Assembly: GCA_964647395.1 (NCBI GenBank)
Contig: CAZYHR010000012.1
Location: forward strand, 1-43,553
DNA length: 43,553 bases
DNA from: Phosphoribacter sp964647395
GTDB taxonomy: Bacteria; Actinomycetota; Actinomycetes; Actinomycetales; Dermatophilaceae
Direction of reading: 5' to 3'
The translations under genes and the position numbers were made by a program. The notes beneath the pieces are model-generated. The model was given only the letters and a program-made list of their open reading frames with translations, did no database searches and was not told the origin of the DNA. Positions 1-7,969 of the stretch are shown here, piece by piece. Every line of letters begins with the position of its first letter. Position 1 is the stretch's first letter.

Positions 1-580
1 GCTCGACCTGGGCCTTGCCCTCGCGGCTCTTGGCGTGCTGGGCGAAGATGTCGAGGATCAGTGCGGTCCGGTCGATGACCTTGACCTTGACGACGTCCTC
101 GAGCGCGCGGCGCTGACCGGGAGCCAGCTCGCCGTCGCAGATGACCGTGTCGGCGCCCTCGGCCAGGACGATGTCGCGCAGTTCCTCGGCCTTGCCCTTG
201 CCGAGATAGGTCGCCGGGTCCGGCCGCAGCCGGCGCTGCAGCACCCCTTCCAGGACCGTCGACCCGGCGGTCTGCGCCAGCGCGGCCAGCTCACGGATCG
301 AGTGCTCCGCGTCGGTGACGGTGCCCTCGCACCAGACGCCGGCGAGCACGACCCGCTCCAGGCGCAGTTGCCGGTACTCGACCTCGGTGACGTCCTCGAG
401 CTCGGTGGACAGCCCGGTGACGCGCCGCAGCGCGGCGCGTTCCTCGCGGTCCAACTGCTCGCCGTCGTAGTCGATGCCGAGATCGTCGTGCAGGACGATG
501 TCGGAGGCCGCCTCGTGGTCGTCGGTCAACGCGGTGGCCCGGGCGGCGAAGAGATCAGCACGTCGTGTCATATCAGTCAT
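1..580 (-). CDS. hflX: GTPase HflX, N-terminal part (runs off the window)
   Basis: HflX is a ribosome-associated GTPase that splits stalled or stress-arrested ribosomes. The 193 visible codons match the HflX N-terminal domain. They include a segment with ELAALAQTAGSTVLEGVLQRR, a glycine-rich YLGKGKAEELRDIV, and the stretch ending in DRTALILDIFAQHAKSREG that precedes the G domain. The G1-G4 motifs lie beyond position 1. The start is ATG at 580; a second in-frame ATG lies three codons later at 571. A weak purine stretch (GTGAGAG) precedes 580. It lies downstream of miaA-dapF in the same direction, as in mycobacteria, but a divergent methyltransferase gene is inserted between, so it probably has its own promoter in 581-661. 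Identity is well supported by family resemblance. Confidence 0.9.
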   Translation of the reverse strand, partial: MTDMTRRADLFAARATALTDDHEAASDIVLHDDLGIDYDGEQLDREERAALRRVTGLSTELEDVTEVEYRQLRLERVVLAGVWCEGTVTDAEHSIRELAALAQTAGSTVLEGVLQRRLRPDPATYLGKGKAEELRDIVLAEGADTVICDGELAPGQRRALEDVVKVKVIDRTALILDIFAQHAKSREGKAQVE

Positions 581-649
581 AGGCTCTCACCCGGCCAACG
601 CCGGGAGCGAGTCATTTGTGCCCGCCGACCCACCCGGCGGCCGGATCGC

Positions 650-655
650 TAACCT
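650..655 (+). promoter_or_regulatory. Putative -10 element giving a leaderless mRNA
   Basis: TAACCT lies six bases upstream of the GTG at 662. Transcription would therefore start at or next to the start codon, and no Shine-Dalgarno sequence is visible. No good -35 was found. Leaderless genes are common in actinobacteria; this one is inferred from spacing only. Confidence 0.4.
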
Positions 656-661
656 GGGCCG

Positions 662-1306
662 GTGTCCGGGGACCACTACTTCAGCGCCGCACCGGGCGGG
701 GACCAGCGGCGGCGCACCGTGCTCGTCGAACTGGCCGGCCACCGGCTGCCGGTGCAGACCGCCGGCGGCGTCTTCTCCCCCGACCACCTCGACGCGGGCA
801 CCGCGGTGCTGCTCGCCCACGCCCCCGACCCGCCCCGGCACGGGGCGCTGCTCGACCTCGGCTGCGGTTGGGGGCCGGTCGCACTCACCCTCGGGCTGCG
901 GTCACCCGAGGCCGACGTCTGGGCGGTCGACGTCAACGAGCGGGCCCTGCAGCTGACCCGGGACAATGCGGCGGCGGCCGGCCTGGCCCGCGTGCGGGCG
1001 GCCCGCCCCGAGGACGTGCCGGCCGGCCTGCGCTTCGCGACGATCTGGGCCAACCCGCCGATCCGGGTCGGCAAGGCCGTCCTGCACGACCTGCTGCGCA
1101 CCTGGCTGGTGCGGCTGGCGGCCGGCGGGGCGGCCTACCTGGTCGTCGCCAGGCACCTCGGGGCCGACTCGCTGCAGCGCTGGATCACCGCCGAACTCGG
1201 TATGCCGTGCGGCCGGATCGCGTCGCAGCGCGGCTTCCGGGTGCTGCGGGTCGACGGTCCGGGCGGGTCGGCGGGCGAACCCGAGCAGCGTCACAGCGAG
1301 GTCTGA
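662..1306 (+). CDS. Class I SAM-dependent methyltransferase, RsmC-like
   Basis: A 214-residue methyltransferase of the small-domain RsmC/RlmG type, which modify guanine N2 in rRNA. Visible signs are the SAM-binding motif LLDLGCGWGPVAL (about residues 63-75), an acidic residue after strand 2 (WAVDVNERAL), and the catalytic NPPI motif at 131-134, typical of amino-group methyltransferases. The protein is about the length of the single methyltransferase domain, without the N-terminal pseudo-domain of E. coli RsmC. The start is GTG at 662, supported by a -10-like TAACCT six bases upstream (leaderless). It is divergent from hflX, and its last 16 bp overlap the convergent 3' end of dapF. The exact substrate cannot be read from the sequence. 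Confidence 0.82.
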   Translation: MSGDHYFSAAPGGDQRRRTVLVELAGHRLPVQTAGGVFSPDHLDAGTAVLLAHAPDPPRHGALLDLGCGWGPVALTLGLRSPEADVWAVDVNERALQLTRDNAAAAGLARVRAARPEDVPAGLRFATIWANPPIRVGKAVLHDLLRTWLVRLAAGGAAYLVVARHLGADSLQRWITAELGMPCGRIASQRGFRVLRVDGPGGSAGEPEQRHSEV

Positions 1307-2160
1307 CCGTCGGCGACCAGCACCGCGGGGCCGGCCAGCTCGGCGGTGCCCGCCGGTGTGAAGGTCACGGTGAGCCGGCCGCCGGGGACCTCGACGGTCC
1401 AGACCCGGTTGCCGTCGGTCGGGCCCTCCCACCAGCGGGTCGCCGCCGCGGCGGCGACCGCGCCGGTGCCGCACGAACGGGTCTCCCCCACGCCGCGCTC
1501 GTGGACCCGCATGGCGATGTGGCCGGGACCGACGAGGGTGACGAGCTCGACGTTGGTGCCGTCGGCCGGGGTGGGTGCCACGTGCGGCTCGACGGTGAGG
1601 TCGAGCTCGGCGAGGTCGCTGTCGGGGGGCAGCAGGACGACGGTGTGCGGGTTGCCGACGTCGACCCGCAGGCCGGGCAGCTCGGCGGCTCCGCGGGTGG
1701 TCACCACGGCGTTGAAGCCGCGGGCCCGGGCGTCGTCGGTCTCGTCGACGAGCGCCGGGCCGAGATCGACGGCGAAGCCCTGGGGCACCGTCCGGACCCG
1801 CTTGAGCCCGGTCCGGGTGGCGATGACGAAGTCGTCGTCCGGGGCCAGCCCCTCGCGGCGCAGATAGGCCGCGAACACCCGGGTGCCGTTGCCGCACATC
1901 TCGGCGACCGACCCGTCGGCGTTGCGGTAGTCCATGAACCACGGTGCGGCAGGGGCGAGTTCGCGCACCTGCTCGTCCGGGGCGAGCGCGGTCGGCACCA
2001 CCCGGATGACGCCGTCGCCGCCGATGCCGGCGCGCCGGTCGGTCAGCAGCCGGATCCGCTCGGGCGTCAGCGCCAGGGTGCCCTCGGGATCGGGCAGCAC
2101 GACGAAGTCGTTCTCGGTGCCGTGCCCCTTGGTGAACCGCGCCGTGGTCATGTCCGGCAT
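1291..2160 (-). CDS. dapF: Diaminopimelate epimerase
   Basis: DapF interconverts LL- and meso-diaminopimelate for lysine and peptidoglycan synthesis in the cytosol, using two cysteines as acid and base. Both are present: Cys89 in EMCGNGTR and Cys230 in SCGTGAVAAAAA. The N-terminus FTKGHGTENDFVVLPDPEG is typical of the family, as is the 289-residue length. ATG 2160 is chosen; an in-frame ATG at 2151 (three codons later) is equally possible because neither has a strong Shine-Dalgarno. It lies 50 bp downstream of miaA in the same direction, as in mycobacteria. The 3' end overlaps the convergent methyltransferase gene by 16 bp. Confidence 0.93.
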   Translation of the reverse strand: MPDMTTARFTKGHGTENDFVVLPDPEGTLALTPERIRLLTDRRAGIGGDGVIRVVPTALAPDEQVRELAPAAPWFMDYRNADGSVAEMCGNGTRVFAAYLRREGLAPDDDFVIATRTGLKRVRTVPQGFAVDLGPALVDETDDARARGFNAVVTTRGAAELPGLRVDVGNPHTVVLLPPDSDLAELDLTVEPHVAPTPADGTNVELVTLVGPGHIAMRVHERGVGETRSCGTGAVAAAAATRWWEGPTDGNRVWTVEVPGGRLTVTFTPAGTAELAGPAVLVADGQTSL

Positions 2161-2210
2161 TGTCGCCGATCGGCAGCGGCCGCGGTCGTCCGGTCCGGGC
2201 CGTCCGGCCG

Positions 2211-3107
2211 TCAGCAGGCGGCCAGGGCCCGGTCGAGCAGGTCGGGCGCCGACGCGGGCAGCCAGTGGATGCGCGGGTCGGCCCGGAACCAGGACCGCTG
2301 GCGGCGCACCAGCCGGCGGGTCGCCGCGGCGGTCGCCGCGCGGGCCTCCGGCTCGGTGCACCGACGCTCGAGCAGGTCGAGCACCTGCGCGTAGCCGATC
2401 GCTCGCGACGCGGTGCGCCCCTGGCGCAGCCCGGCGTCGACCAGGCCCTGCACCTCGGCGACCAGCCCCTGGGCGAACATCCGGTCCACCCGCTGCGCGA
2501 TCCGGTCATCGAGGGTCTCGGTGTCCTCGTCGAGGCCGAGCAGGATCGTGGGCCGGACGTGCGCACGGCTGGGCAGCGACGCGGAGAACGGCCGCCCGGT
2601 CAGCTCGACGACCTCGAGGGCCCGGATGACGCGCCGCGCGTTGCGCGGCTCGATCCGTTGCGCCGCAACGGGGTCCAGCCGCGCCAGCCGCGCCCGCAGG
2701 GTGTCGAGGCCGAGGGTCGCGCAGTCCTGCTCCAGCCGGCGCCTGACCTCGGGGTCGGTGGGTGGGATGTCGAGGACGTCGAGAGCCGCGCGGACATAGA
2801 GTCCGGAGCCGCCGACCAGCAGCGGCCGTGCTCCGCGCCGGTCGATCGCCGCGAGGTCGGCGCGGGCCGCCACCTGATAGGCCGCGACGTTCGCCTCCTC
2901 GGCCACTTCGAGCACGTCGAGCTGGTGGTGCTCGACGCCGCGCCGGTGCGCCCGGGGCAGCTTGGCGGTGCCGATGTCCATGCCGCGATACAGCTGGCTG
3001 GCGTCGGCGTTGACGACCTCGCCCCCGAGGGCGAGGGCCAGGGCGACGGCGAGGTCGGACTTGCCGGTGGCGGTCGGGCCGACGACCGCGACGACCGGTG
3101 CGCTCAC
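2211..3107 (-). CDS. miaA: tRNA dimethylallyltransferase
   Basis: MiaA transfers a dimethylallyl group to N6 of A37 in tRNAs reading UNN codons. Its product is the substrate of MiaB, also encoded in this window. The P-loop GPTATGKS is at residues 10-17, followed by the DASQLYRGMDIGTAK motif and RNARRVIRALEVVELTGRPF, all diagnostic. Length is 298 residues, normal for the family. The start is the GTG at 3107, which overlaps the def stop codon in a GTGA arrangement (4 bp), implying translational coupling to def. Confidence 0.95.
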   Translation of the reverse strand: MSAPVVAVVGPTATGKSDLAVALALALGGEVVNADASQLYRGMDIGTAKLPRAHRRGVEHHQLDVLEVAEEANVAAYQVAARADLAAIDRRGARPLLVGGSGLYVRAALDVLDIPPTDPEVRRRLEQDCATLGLDTLRARLARLDPVAAQRIEPRNARRVIRALEVVELTGRPFSASLPSRAHVRPTILLGLDEDTETLDDRIAQRVDRMFAQGLVAEVQGLVDAGLRQGRTASRAIGYAQVLDLLERRCTEPEARAATAAATRRLVRRQRSWFRADPRIHWLPASAPDLLDRALAAC

Positions 3108-3718
3108 GCCTGGACGGTGGGTCGCTCGGCGTCGTCGGTCGCGGCGTCGTGCCCGAACGGGTCGGGGTCGACGCCGGGCAGCCACGAGTGGCCGGGCACC
3201 CCCCAGCCGTGGGCCTTGACCGCCTTGCGGGCCCGCTTGGCCCAGCGGTCGTCGAGCCGGTCGACGTACAGCTTGCCGTTGAGGTGGTCGAACTCGTGCT
3301 GCATGCACCGGGCGAACCAGCCGGTCGCGGTGAAGGCGAGCGGACGACCGTGCCGGTCCAGGCCCGCGACCTGGGCGGTCTCGGCGCGCCGCAGCGGGAA
3401 GTGCTCGCCGGGCACCGACAGGCAGCCCTCGGACTCCTCGTCCGGGTCGGGTCGGCCGTCCGGCACCCGGCTCAGCGTGAGGAACGGGTTGACGACCACG
3501 CCCCGCGGTGGCACCCCGTCGTCGTTGGGCATCTGGTAGACGAACACTCGCAGCCCCACCCCGATCTGCGGTGCGGCCAGGCCGACGCCGTGCGCGGCGT
3601 CCATCGTGTCGTACATGTCCTGGACGAGTTCGGCCAGCGCGTCGTCGAAGCTCTCCACGCGGGACGCGACCCGGTGCAGCACGGGGTCGCCCGTGATGAC
3701 GACGGGACGGATCGGCAT
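3104..3718 (-). CDS. def: Peptide deformylase
   Basis: Removes the N-formyl group from nascent proteins; metal-dependent. All three PDF motifs are present: GVGLAAPQIG (residues 44-53), EGCLS (97-101, with metal-ligand Cys99) and HEFDH (141-145). At 204 residues it is longer than the classic enzyme of about 170. It has an insert rich in Pro and Asp before motif 2 and a charged C-terminal extension, as in several actinobacterial PDFs. It starts 10 bp after the stop of the CbiX-like gene and overlaps miaA by 4 bp, so the three are probably cotranscribed. Confidence 0.95.
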   Translation of the reverse strand: MPIRPVVITGDPVLHRVASRVESFDDALAELVQDMYDTMDAAHGVGLAAPQIGVGLRVFVYQMPNDDGVPPRGVVVNPFLTLSRVPDGRPDPDEESEGCLSVPGEHFPLRRAETAQVAGLDRHGRPLAFTATGWFARCMQHEFDHLNGKLYVDRLDDRWAKRARKAVKAHGWGVPGHSWLPGVDPDPFGHDAATDDAERPTVQA

Positions 3719-3728
3719 GGGTCAAGTC

Positions 3729-4454
3729 TCACATGTCGCGCGCCGGTCCGGCACCCGGCCTCAGCCGCGCCGCCGCGTCGCGATAGCGCAGCTCCGCCAG
3801 GTCGGTCAGCACCGGGTGGGTGCCCAGCGGGGTGGTGACCCGGTCGGCCCCGGCGTCGTGCAGCCGGTCCAGGAAGTGACCGGGGGCCAGCAGGTAGGCC
3901 GCGACCGTCACCGGCCGCCCACCTCCGGCTCGCCGGGCGGCGCGGACGGCGTCGCCGACCCGGGCGGCCGCGCCGGCGGCATACCCGATCGTGGTCGGCC
4001 CGGAACGACGGCCGGCCAGCAGGGCGAGCATCTGCTGGGCGTCCTGCCGGGCCTGTGGGCGTGAGCTACCCGCGACCGCGAGCACCACGGGATCGTCGGT
4101 GGCACAGCCGGTTTCGGCCAGGCGGTCCAGCAGGGCGGTGACCAGACGGTGGTCCGGGCCCAGTGGCGGGGCCGCCACGGCGATCGGCACCGAACGCACC
4201 GCGTCGGCGATGTCGACCTCGACGTGGTAGCCGCCGGCGAGCAACAGCGGCACGACGACCACCGGTGCACCACGGGCCGTGCGCTGCACGACCTCGCCGA
4301 CCAGCGGCTGCTGGACGTCGACGAAGGCGAGGTGCACGTCGACGGCGGGCAGCCGCTCGCGCACCCGGGTGGCCAACTCGGCGAAGACCCGCTGACCCGC
4401 GGGGTCGGCGGTGCCGTGGGCCGTCAGGACGAGCGCCGGATCTCGCGCAGGCAC
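3729..4454 (-). CDS. CbiX/SirB-type sirohydrochlorin chelatase-like protein
   Basis: A 241-residue protein of the class II chelatase superfamily, which inserts cobalt, iron or nickel into sirohydrochlorin. The metal-binding signature LTAHGTADPAGQRVF is at the N-terminus. A second repeat-like half contains VLAVAGSSRPQARQDA, suggesting the two-domain CbiX form. GTG 4454 is selected because it directly precedes the conserved LVLTAHG strand. Longer upstream reading would enter the promoter region of the divergent gene at 4587. It is the first gene of the chelatase-def-miaA-dapF run. No cobalamin or siroheme genes lie nearby, so its specificity is unknown. Confidence 0.8.
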   Translation of the reverse strand: MPARDPALVLTAHGTADPAGQRVFAELATRVRERLPAVDVHLAFVDVQQPLVGEVVQRTARGAPVVVVPLLLAGGYHVEVDIADAVRSVPIAVAAPPLGPDHRLVTALLDRLAETGCATDDPVVLAVAGSSRPQARQDAQQMLALLAGRRSGPTTIGYAAGAAARVGDAVRAARRAGGGRPVTVAAYLLAPGHFLDRLHDAGADRVTTPLGTHPVLTDLAELRYRDAAARLRPGAGPARDM

Positions 4455-4586
4455 CGCCCCAGGGTGCCACGCCGCCCGGGCGGGCGGCGCAAGATCGCAC
4501 CGGTGTGTCGACCCGTCGGTGCCGTCCAGTGCGTAGGGTGGTTCGGCCGGGACGGACGGTCCCGGCCCGAACCAGGAGGATGACGC

Positions 4587-4793
4587 ATGGGGATCTTCGA
4601 CGACGCCAAGGCCAAGGCGGGCGAACTGCTCGGCCAGCACGGCGACAAGGTCGAGGAGGTCAGCGACCAGGCGCTCGACCGCGCCGCTGAGCTGGCCAAC
4701 GAGCGCACGGGTGGGGAGCACGCCGACAAGATCCAGCAGGCCCGCGACGCCGCCGACCAGCAGGTCGGCACCGAGGAGGGCGGCCTCATCTGA
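4587..4793 (+). CDS. MT0933/Rv0909-like small antitoxin-family protein
   Basis: A 68-residue, highly charged, predicted all-helical protein (MGIFDDAKAKAGELLGQHGDK...). The MGxFDDAKxKA start and the QALDRAAELANERTGG segment fit the actinobacterial family named MT0933-like antitoxin. A strong AGGAGG ribosome-binding site lies 8 bp before the ATG, and a possible -10 TAGGGT is at 4534-4539. No toxin gene is adjacent, and the next gene encodes a second tiny acidic protein, so the antitoxin label may be only a family name. It is divergent from the chelatase gene. Confidence 0.75.
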   Translation: MGIFDDAKAKAGELLGQHGDKVEEVSDQALDRAAELANERTGGEHADKIQQARDAADQQVGTEEGGLI

Positions 4794-4813
4794 GGCGCCC
4801 GTGGAGGAGACCG

Positions 4814-4984
4814 ATGAGCGACCAGGAGCAGACACCCGACGTCATCACCGAGGGTGACCGGGCGGTCGAGATGGACGCCGAGGGCGCTGCGCAGCCGGTG
4901 GCCGGTGACGAGCCGGACACCACCGAGGCGGCGCAGACCGAGCTCGACGACGTGATCGAGTCGGTCGAGAGCACCGAGCAGTAG
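4814..4984 (+). CDS. Small acidic protein of unknown function (56 aa)
   Basis: Begins MSDQEQTPDVITEGDRAV and ends IESVESTEQ before a TAG stop. About a third of its residues are Asp or Glu and there are no Cys, Trp or aromatic residues, so it is probably intrinsically disordered. A clear GGAGGAGA ribosome-binding site is three bases before the ATG. It lies 20 bp downstream of the MT0933-type gene and is almost certainly cotranscribed with it. The reading frame after the stop continues into repeated hexapeptide codons (4988-5053). No family was recognised. Confidence 0.7.
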   Translation: MSDQEQTPDVITEGDRAVEMDAEGAAQPVAGDEPDTTEAAQTELDDVIESVESTEQ

Positions 4985-4987
4985 AGC

Positions 4988-5053
4988 GGCACCGAGCAGT
5001 CAGAAGGCACCGAGCGGTCAGAAGGCACCGAGCGGTCAGAAGGCACCGAGCAG
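4988..5053 (+). repeat. 18-bp direct repeat, about 3.7 copies
   Basis: Units start at 4988, 5006, 5024 and (partial) 5042. The consensus begins GGCACCGAGCGGTCAGAA; first and last units have CAG where the middle ones have CGG. The period is a multiple of three and in frame with the preceding gene. Read past its TAG stop, it would encode repeats of SEGTER. The unit resembles the last codons of that gene (GAGAGCACCGAGCAG). Confidence 0.95.
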
Positions 5054-5099
5054 TTGCACCGAGCGTGGGCAACTGCCCGCGTCCGCGCACGGTTCGGTC

Positions 5100-5130
5100 G
5101 AGGCCGGTCCCCGAGGTGGGGGCCGGCCTC
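5100..5130. terminator. Bidirectional hairpin terminator
   Basis: Stem GAGGCCGGTCCCC / GGGGGCCGGCCTC, 13 pairs with one G-T wobble, and loop GAGGT. It lies between the end of the plus-strand small-protein operon and the end of minus-strand miaB. No U tract follows, as is usual in actinobacteria. Confidence 0.8.
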
Positions 5131-5147
5131 GGCGCTGCCGGGGTGGG

Positions 5148-6692
5148 TCAGTGGTCGCCGGTGGCGCAGGCCGGCATCGGGCTGCGGGTCGGCTGCGGGA
5201 CACCGACCCTCGGCATGCCGAGCGAGACCGCGGGCTTGGCGCCGGTCCCCTTGTCCTGCAAGGCTGCCCAGGCGTCACCGCCGCAGGTGCGGCGCACGGC
5301 ATACGCGCCGCCGTGGTGGGCCGAGTCGGCGACCAAGTGGTGCGGGGCGCCGTAGGTGACCCCGACGGTGACCAGGTCGCCCGGCCGGGGCCGGTCGCTG
5401 GGGGGCGTGCCGGCGGGCAGCGCGAAGTGGACCAGCCGGTTGTCCCGCGCCCGGCCGGACAGCCGCCGGGTCTGTTCGTCCTTGCGGCCCTCGCCGGGGG
5501 CGACGAGCACCTCGACCTCGCGCCCCTCCAGCGCCCGGTTGCCGGCCCAGGAGAGCTGCTCCTGCACGGCGATGAGCCGGTCGAAGCGCTCCTGGACCAC
5601 CGGCTTGGGGACCTGGCCGGGCATGGTCGCGGCGGGGGTACCGGGGCGGATCGAGTATTGGAAGGTGAAGGCGCTCGCGAAGCGGGCGGCGGCCACGACG
5701 TCGAGGGTCTGCTGGAAGTCCGCCTCGGTCTCGCCGGGGAAGCCGACGATGAGGTCGGTCGTGATCGCGGCGGCCGGGATGTGGTCGCGGACCTCGTCGA
5801 GGATGCGCAGGAAGCGCTCGGCGCGGTAGGAGCGGCGCATCGCCTTGAGGACGCGGTCCGAGCCGGACTGCAGGGGCATGTGCAGGCTCGGCATGACGTT
5901 GGGGGTCTGCGCCATGGCCTCGATGACGTCGGTGGTGAAGGCGGCCGGGTGCGGGCTGGTGAAGCGCACCCGCTCCAGCCCTTCGACCTGGCCGCAGGCG
6001 CGCAGCAGTTTGCCGAAGGCGAGGCGGTCGCCGAACTCGACGCCGTAGCTGTTGACGTTCTGGCCGAGCAGGGTGATCTCGACGACGCCCTGGGCCACCA
6101 GGGCCTCGATCTCGGCGAGGATCTCGCCGGGGCGGCGATCCTGTTCGCGCCCGCGCAGGCTGGGCACGATGCAGAAGGTGCACGTGTTGTTGCAGCCGAC
6201 GCTGATCGAGACCCACGCGGCATACGCGCTCTCCCGGCGGGTCGGCAGGGTCGACGGGAAGGTCGCCAGGCTCTCCAGGATCTCGACCTCGGCCCGCTTG
6301 TTGTGCCGGGCCCGGTCCAACAGGGCCGGCAGCGAGCCGATGTTGTGGGTGCCGAAGACCACGTCGACCCAGGGCGCCCGCCGCACGATGGTGTCGCGGT
6401 CCTTCTGGGCCAGGCAGCCGCCGACCGCGATCTGCAGGTCGGGGTTGCGCTGTTTGGCGGGGCGCAGCTGGCCGAGGTTGCCGTAGAGCTTGTTGTCGGC
6501 GTTCTCCCGGACGGCGCAGGTGTTGAAGACGACGACGTCGGCCACCGGCGGGCGGCTGTCGGCGGGCAGGCCGGCCAGGTCGACGTAGCCGGCGGTCTCG
6601 AGCAGGCCGGCCAGGCGCTCGGAGTCGTGGACGTTCATCTGGCACCCGTGGGTGCGCACGTCGTAGGTCTTGGGGGCGGTGGGCGTCGTCAT
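5148..6692 (-). CDS. miaB: tRNA-2-methylthio-N6-dimethylallyladenosine synthase
   Basis: MiaB adds the methylthio group to i6A37 in tRNA, using two 4Fe-4S clusters. The MTTase-domain cysteines are Cys17 (HGCQMN), Cys59 (NTCAVREN) and Cys93 (GGCLAQ). The radical-SAM cysteines are Cys167, Cys171 and Cys174 in CNNTCTFC. LIVGFPGETEADF and a C-terminal TRAM-like region follow. Length is 514 residues. The tail after about residue 460 (QDKGTGAKPAVSLGMPR...) is longer than usual and low in conserved features. Start ATG is at 6692. It acts after MiaA, which is encoded at the other end of this block. It ends at the terminator hairpin at 5100-5130. Confidence 0.95.
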   Translation of the reverse strand: MTTPTAPKTYDVRTHGCQMNVHDSERLAGLLETAGYVDLAGLPADSRPPVADVVVFNTCAVRENADNKLYGNLGQLRPAKQRNPDLQIAVGGCLAQKDRDTIVRRAPWVDVVFGTHNIGSLPALLDRARHNKRAEVEILESLATFPSTLPTRRESAYAAWVSISVGCNNTCTFCIVPSLRGREQDRRPGEILAEIEALVAQGVVEITLLGQNVNSYGVEFGDRLAFGKLLRACGQVEGLERVRFTSPHPAAFTTDVIEAMAQTPNVMPSLHMPLQSGSDRVLKAMRRSYRAERFLRILDEVRDHIPAAAITTDLIVGFPGETEADFQQTLDVVAAARFASAFTFQYSIRPGTPAATMPGQVPKPVVQERFDRLIAVQEQLSWAGNRALEGREVEVLVAPGEGRKDEQTRRLSGRARDNRLVHFALPAGTPPSDRPRPGDLVTVGVTYGAPHHLVADSAHHGGAYAVRRTCGGDAWAALQDKGTGAKPAVSLGMPRVGVPQPTRSPMPACATGDH

Positions 6693-6768
6693 GGCAAGGA
6701 CAAGGGTATGCCGCTCGGGCGCGCGGGTCGGCCAGCGAGACGGAAACGTCCACCGGCACCGGCCGTCC

Positions 6769-6798
6769 TTGCCGAACCAGGTTAGGCGTGCCTAACGT
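6769..6798 (+). promoter_or_regulatory. Promoter with embedded inverted-repeat operator
   Basis: A -35 TTGCCG (6769-6774) is separated by 18 bp from -10 TAACGT (6793-6798), five bases before the ATG at 6804, so the mRNA is probably leaderless. A perfect 7-bp inverted repeat, GTTAGGC-GT-GCCTAAC (6781-6796), fills the spacer and overlaps the -10. Its half-sites resemble DtxR/IdeR iron boxes (TTAGG...CCTAA), but the spacing differs from the standard 19-bp box. A repressor bound here would block RNA polymerase. Confidence 0.6.
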
Positions 6799-6803
6799 CG
6801 AGT

Positions 6804-7916
6804 ATGACCTATGTCGTGATCGGCGCCGGACTGGCCGGCGGAACCGCGGTGACCCAGCTGCGTGAGCTGGGTGTGCAGGACCCCATCGTCCTCTATGGGA
6901 GCGAGCGGCATCCCCCATACGAGCGGCCGCCGCTCTCGAAGTCCTATCTGTTGGGCGACGACCCGTTCGAGAAGGCGCTGGTCCACGACGAGTCCTGGTA
7001 CGCCGACCATGACGTGGACCTGCGGCTGGGCACCGAGGTGGTGCGGATCGACCTGGCCGGCGAGACGGTCGAGACCGCCGACGGCCTGCAGGCCTTCGAC
7101 CGGCTGCTGCTGACCATGGGGTCGCAGCCGCGGCAGCTGCCGATGGCCGACGAGAGCGGAGTGCCGGTCGCCTATCTGCGCCGGATCGAGGACAGCGACC
7201 GGATCCGCGAGTCGTTCGGCGAGGGCCGCCGGATCGTGCTCATCGGCGGCGGCTGGATCGGGCTGGAGGTGGCGGCGGCGGCCCGGGCCGGCGGCACCGA
7301 GGTGGTCGTCCTGGAGGCCGCCGAGCTGCCGTTGCTCGGCGTGCTGGGTCCGCAGGTCGCGACGGTGTTCGCGGACCTGCACCGGGAGCACGGCGTGGAC
7401 CTGCGCCTGGGCGCCCACGCCACGGCCGAGGACCTGCAGGGCGCCGACCTGGTCGTCGTGGGCATCGGCGCCCGACCGAGCACGGACCTGGCCGAGGCGG
7501 CCGGGCTGGACGTCGACGACGGGGTCCTGGTCGGGCCGATCCTGCGGACCAGCCACCCGATGGTCTTCGCGGCCGGTGACGTCGCCAACCAGTTGCACCC
7601 GACGCTCGGCAGACTGCGGGTCGAGCACTGGGACAACGCCATCGAGCAGGCCAAGGTTGCCGCCGCGAACCTGTCCGGCGACCAGGGGCTGGTCTACGAC
7701 CGCCTGCCCTACTTCTTCACCGATCAGTACGACCTGGGCATGGAGTATGTCGGCCACGGCAGCGCCAAGGACTCGGTCGAGTTGCGCGGCGACGTGCCGG
7801 GCCGGGTGTTCCGCGCGATCTGGCGCAACGACGAGGGCGTGGTCACCGCAGCGATGCACGTCAACGACTGGGATGCCATGGACGAGTTGCGCGCGCTGGT
7901 CGGGCATCGGGGCTGA
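6804..7916 (+). CDS. FAD-dependent pyridine nucleotide reductase (ferredoxin/rubredoxin reductase type)
   Basis: A 370-residue flavoprotein of the BphA4/CamA/rhodocoxin reductase group, which passes electrons from NAD(P)H to a ferredoxin or rubredoxin. The FAD-binding VVIGAGLAGG is at residues 4-13, with YERPPLSK nearby. The NAD(P)H-binding VLIGGGWIGLE has its first Gly near 148. The second FAD motif TSHPMVFAAGDVA and a C-terminal reductase domain (DLGMEYVGHGS...) complete the fold. No ferredoxin gene is adjacent. The start ATG is supported by the -10 element five bases upstream (leaderless). The metal-type operator in the promoter suggests induction under metal (perhaps iron) limitation, which would fit a role in iron or siderophore reduction; that is inference. 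Confidence 0.88.
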   Translation: MTYVVIGAGLAGGTAVTQLRELGVQDPIVLYGSERHPPYERPPLSKSYLLGDDPFEKALVHDESWYADHDVDLRLGTEVVRIDLAGETVETADGLQAFDRLLLTMGSQPRQLPMADESGVPVAYLRRIEDSDRIRESFGEGRRIVLIGGGWIGLEVAAAARAGGTEVVVLEAAELPLLGVLGPQVATVFADLHREHGVDLRLGAHATAEDLQGADLVVVGIGARPSTDLAEAAGLDVDDGVLVGPILRTSHPMVFAAGDVANQLHPTLGRLRVEHWDNAIEQAKVAAANLSGDQGLVYDRLPYFFTDQYDLGMEYVGHGSAKDSVELRGDVPGRVFRAIWRNDEGVVTAAMHVNDWDAMDELRALVGHRG

Positions 7917-7969
7917 GGCCGGCGGCCCGAGCCGGTGCCCCGGCGTGGCGCGGGGTCGGAGCGCCGGGA

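Noticed and set aside
4786..5046. Minus-strand 86-codon frame with Ser/Val/Pro repeats
   Set aside because: It is the reverse reading of the 18-bp repeats and of the acidic protein gene, without a ribosome-binding site.
6781..6796. Canonical 19-bp DtxR/IdeR iron box
   Set aside because: The half-sites fit but the distance between TTAGG and CCTAA is too short; it is reported only as iron-box-like.
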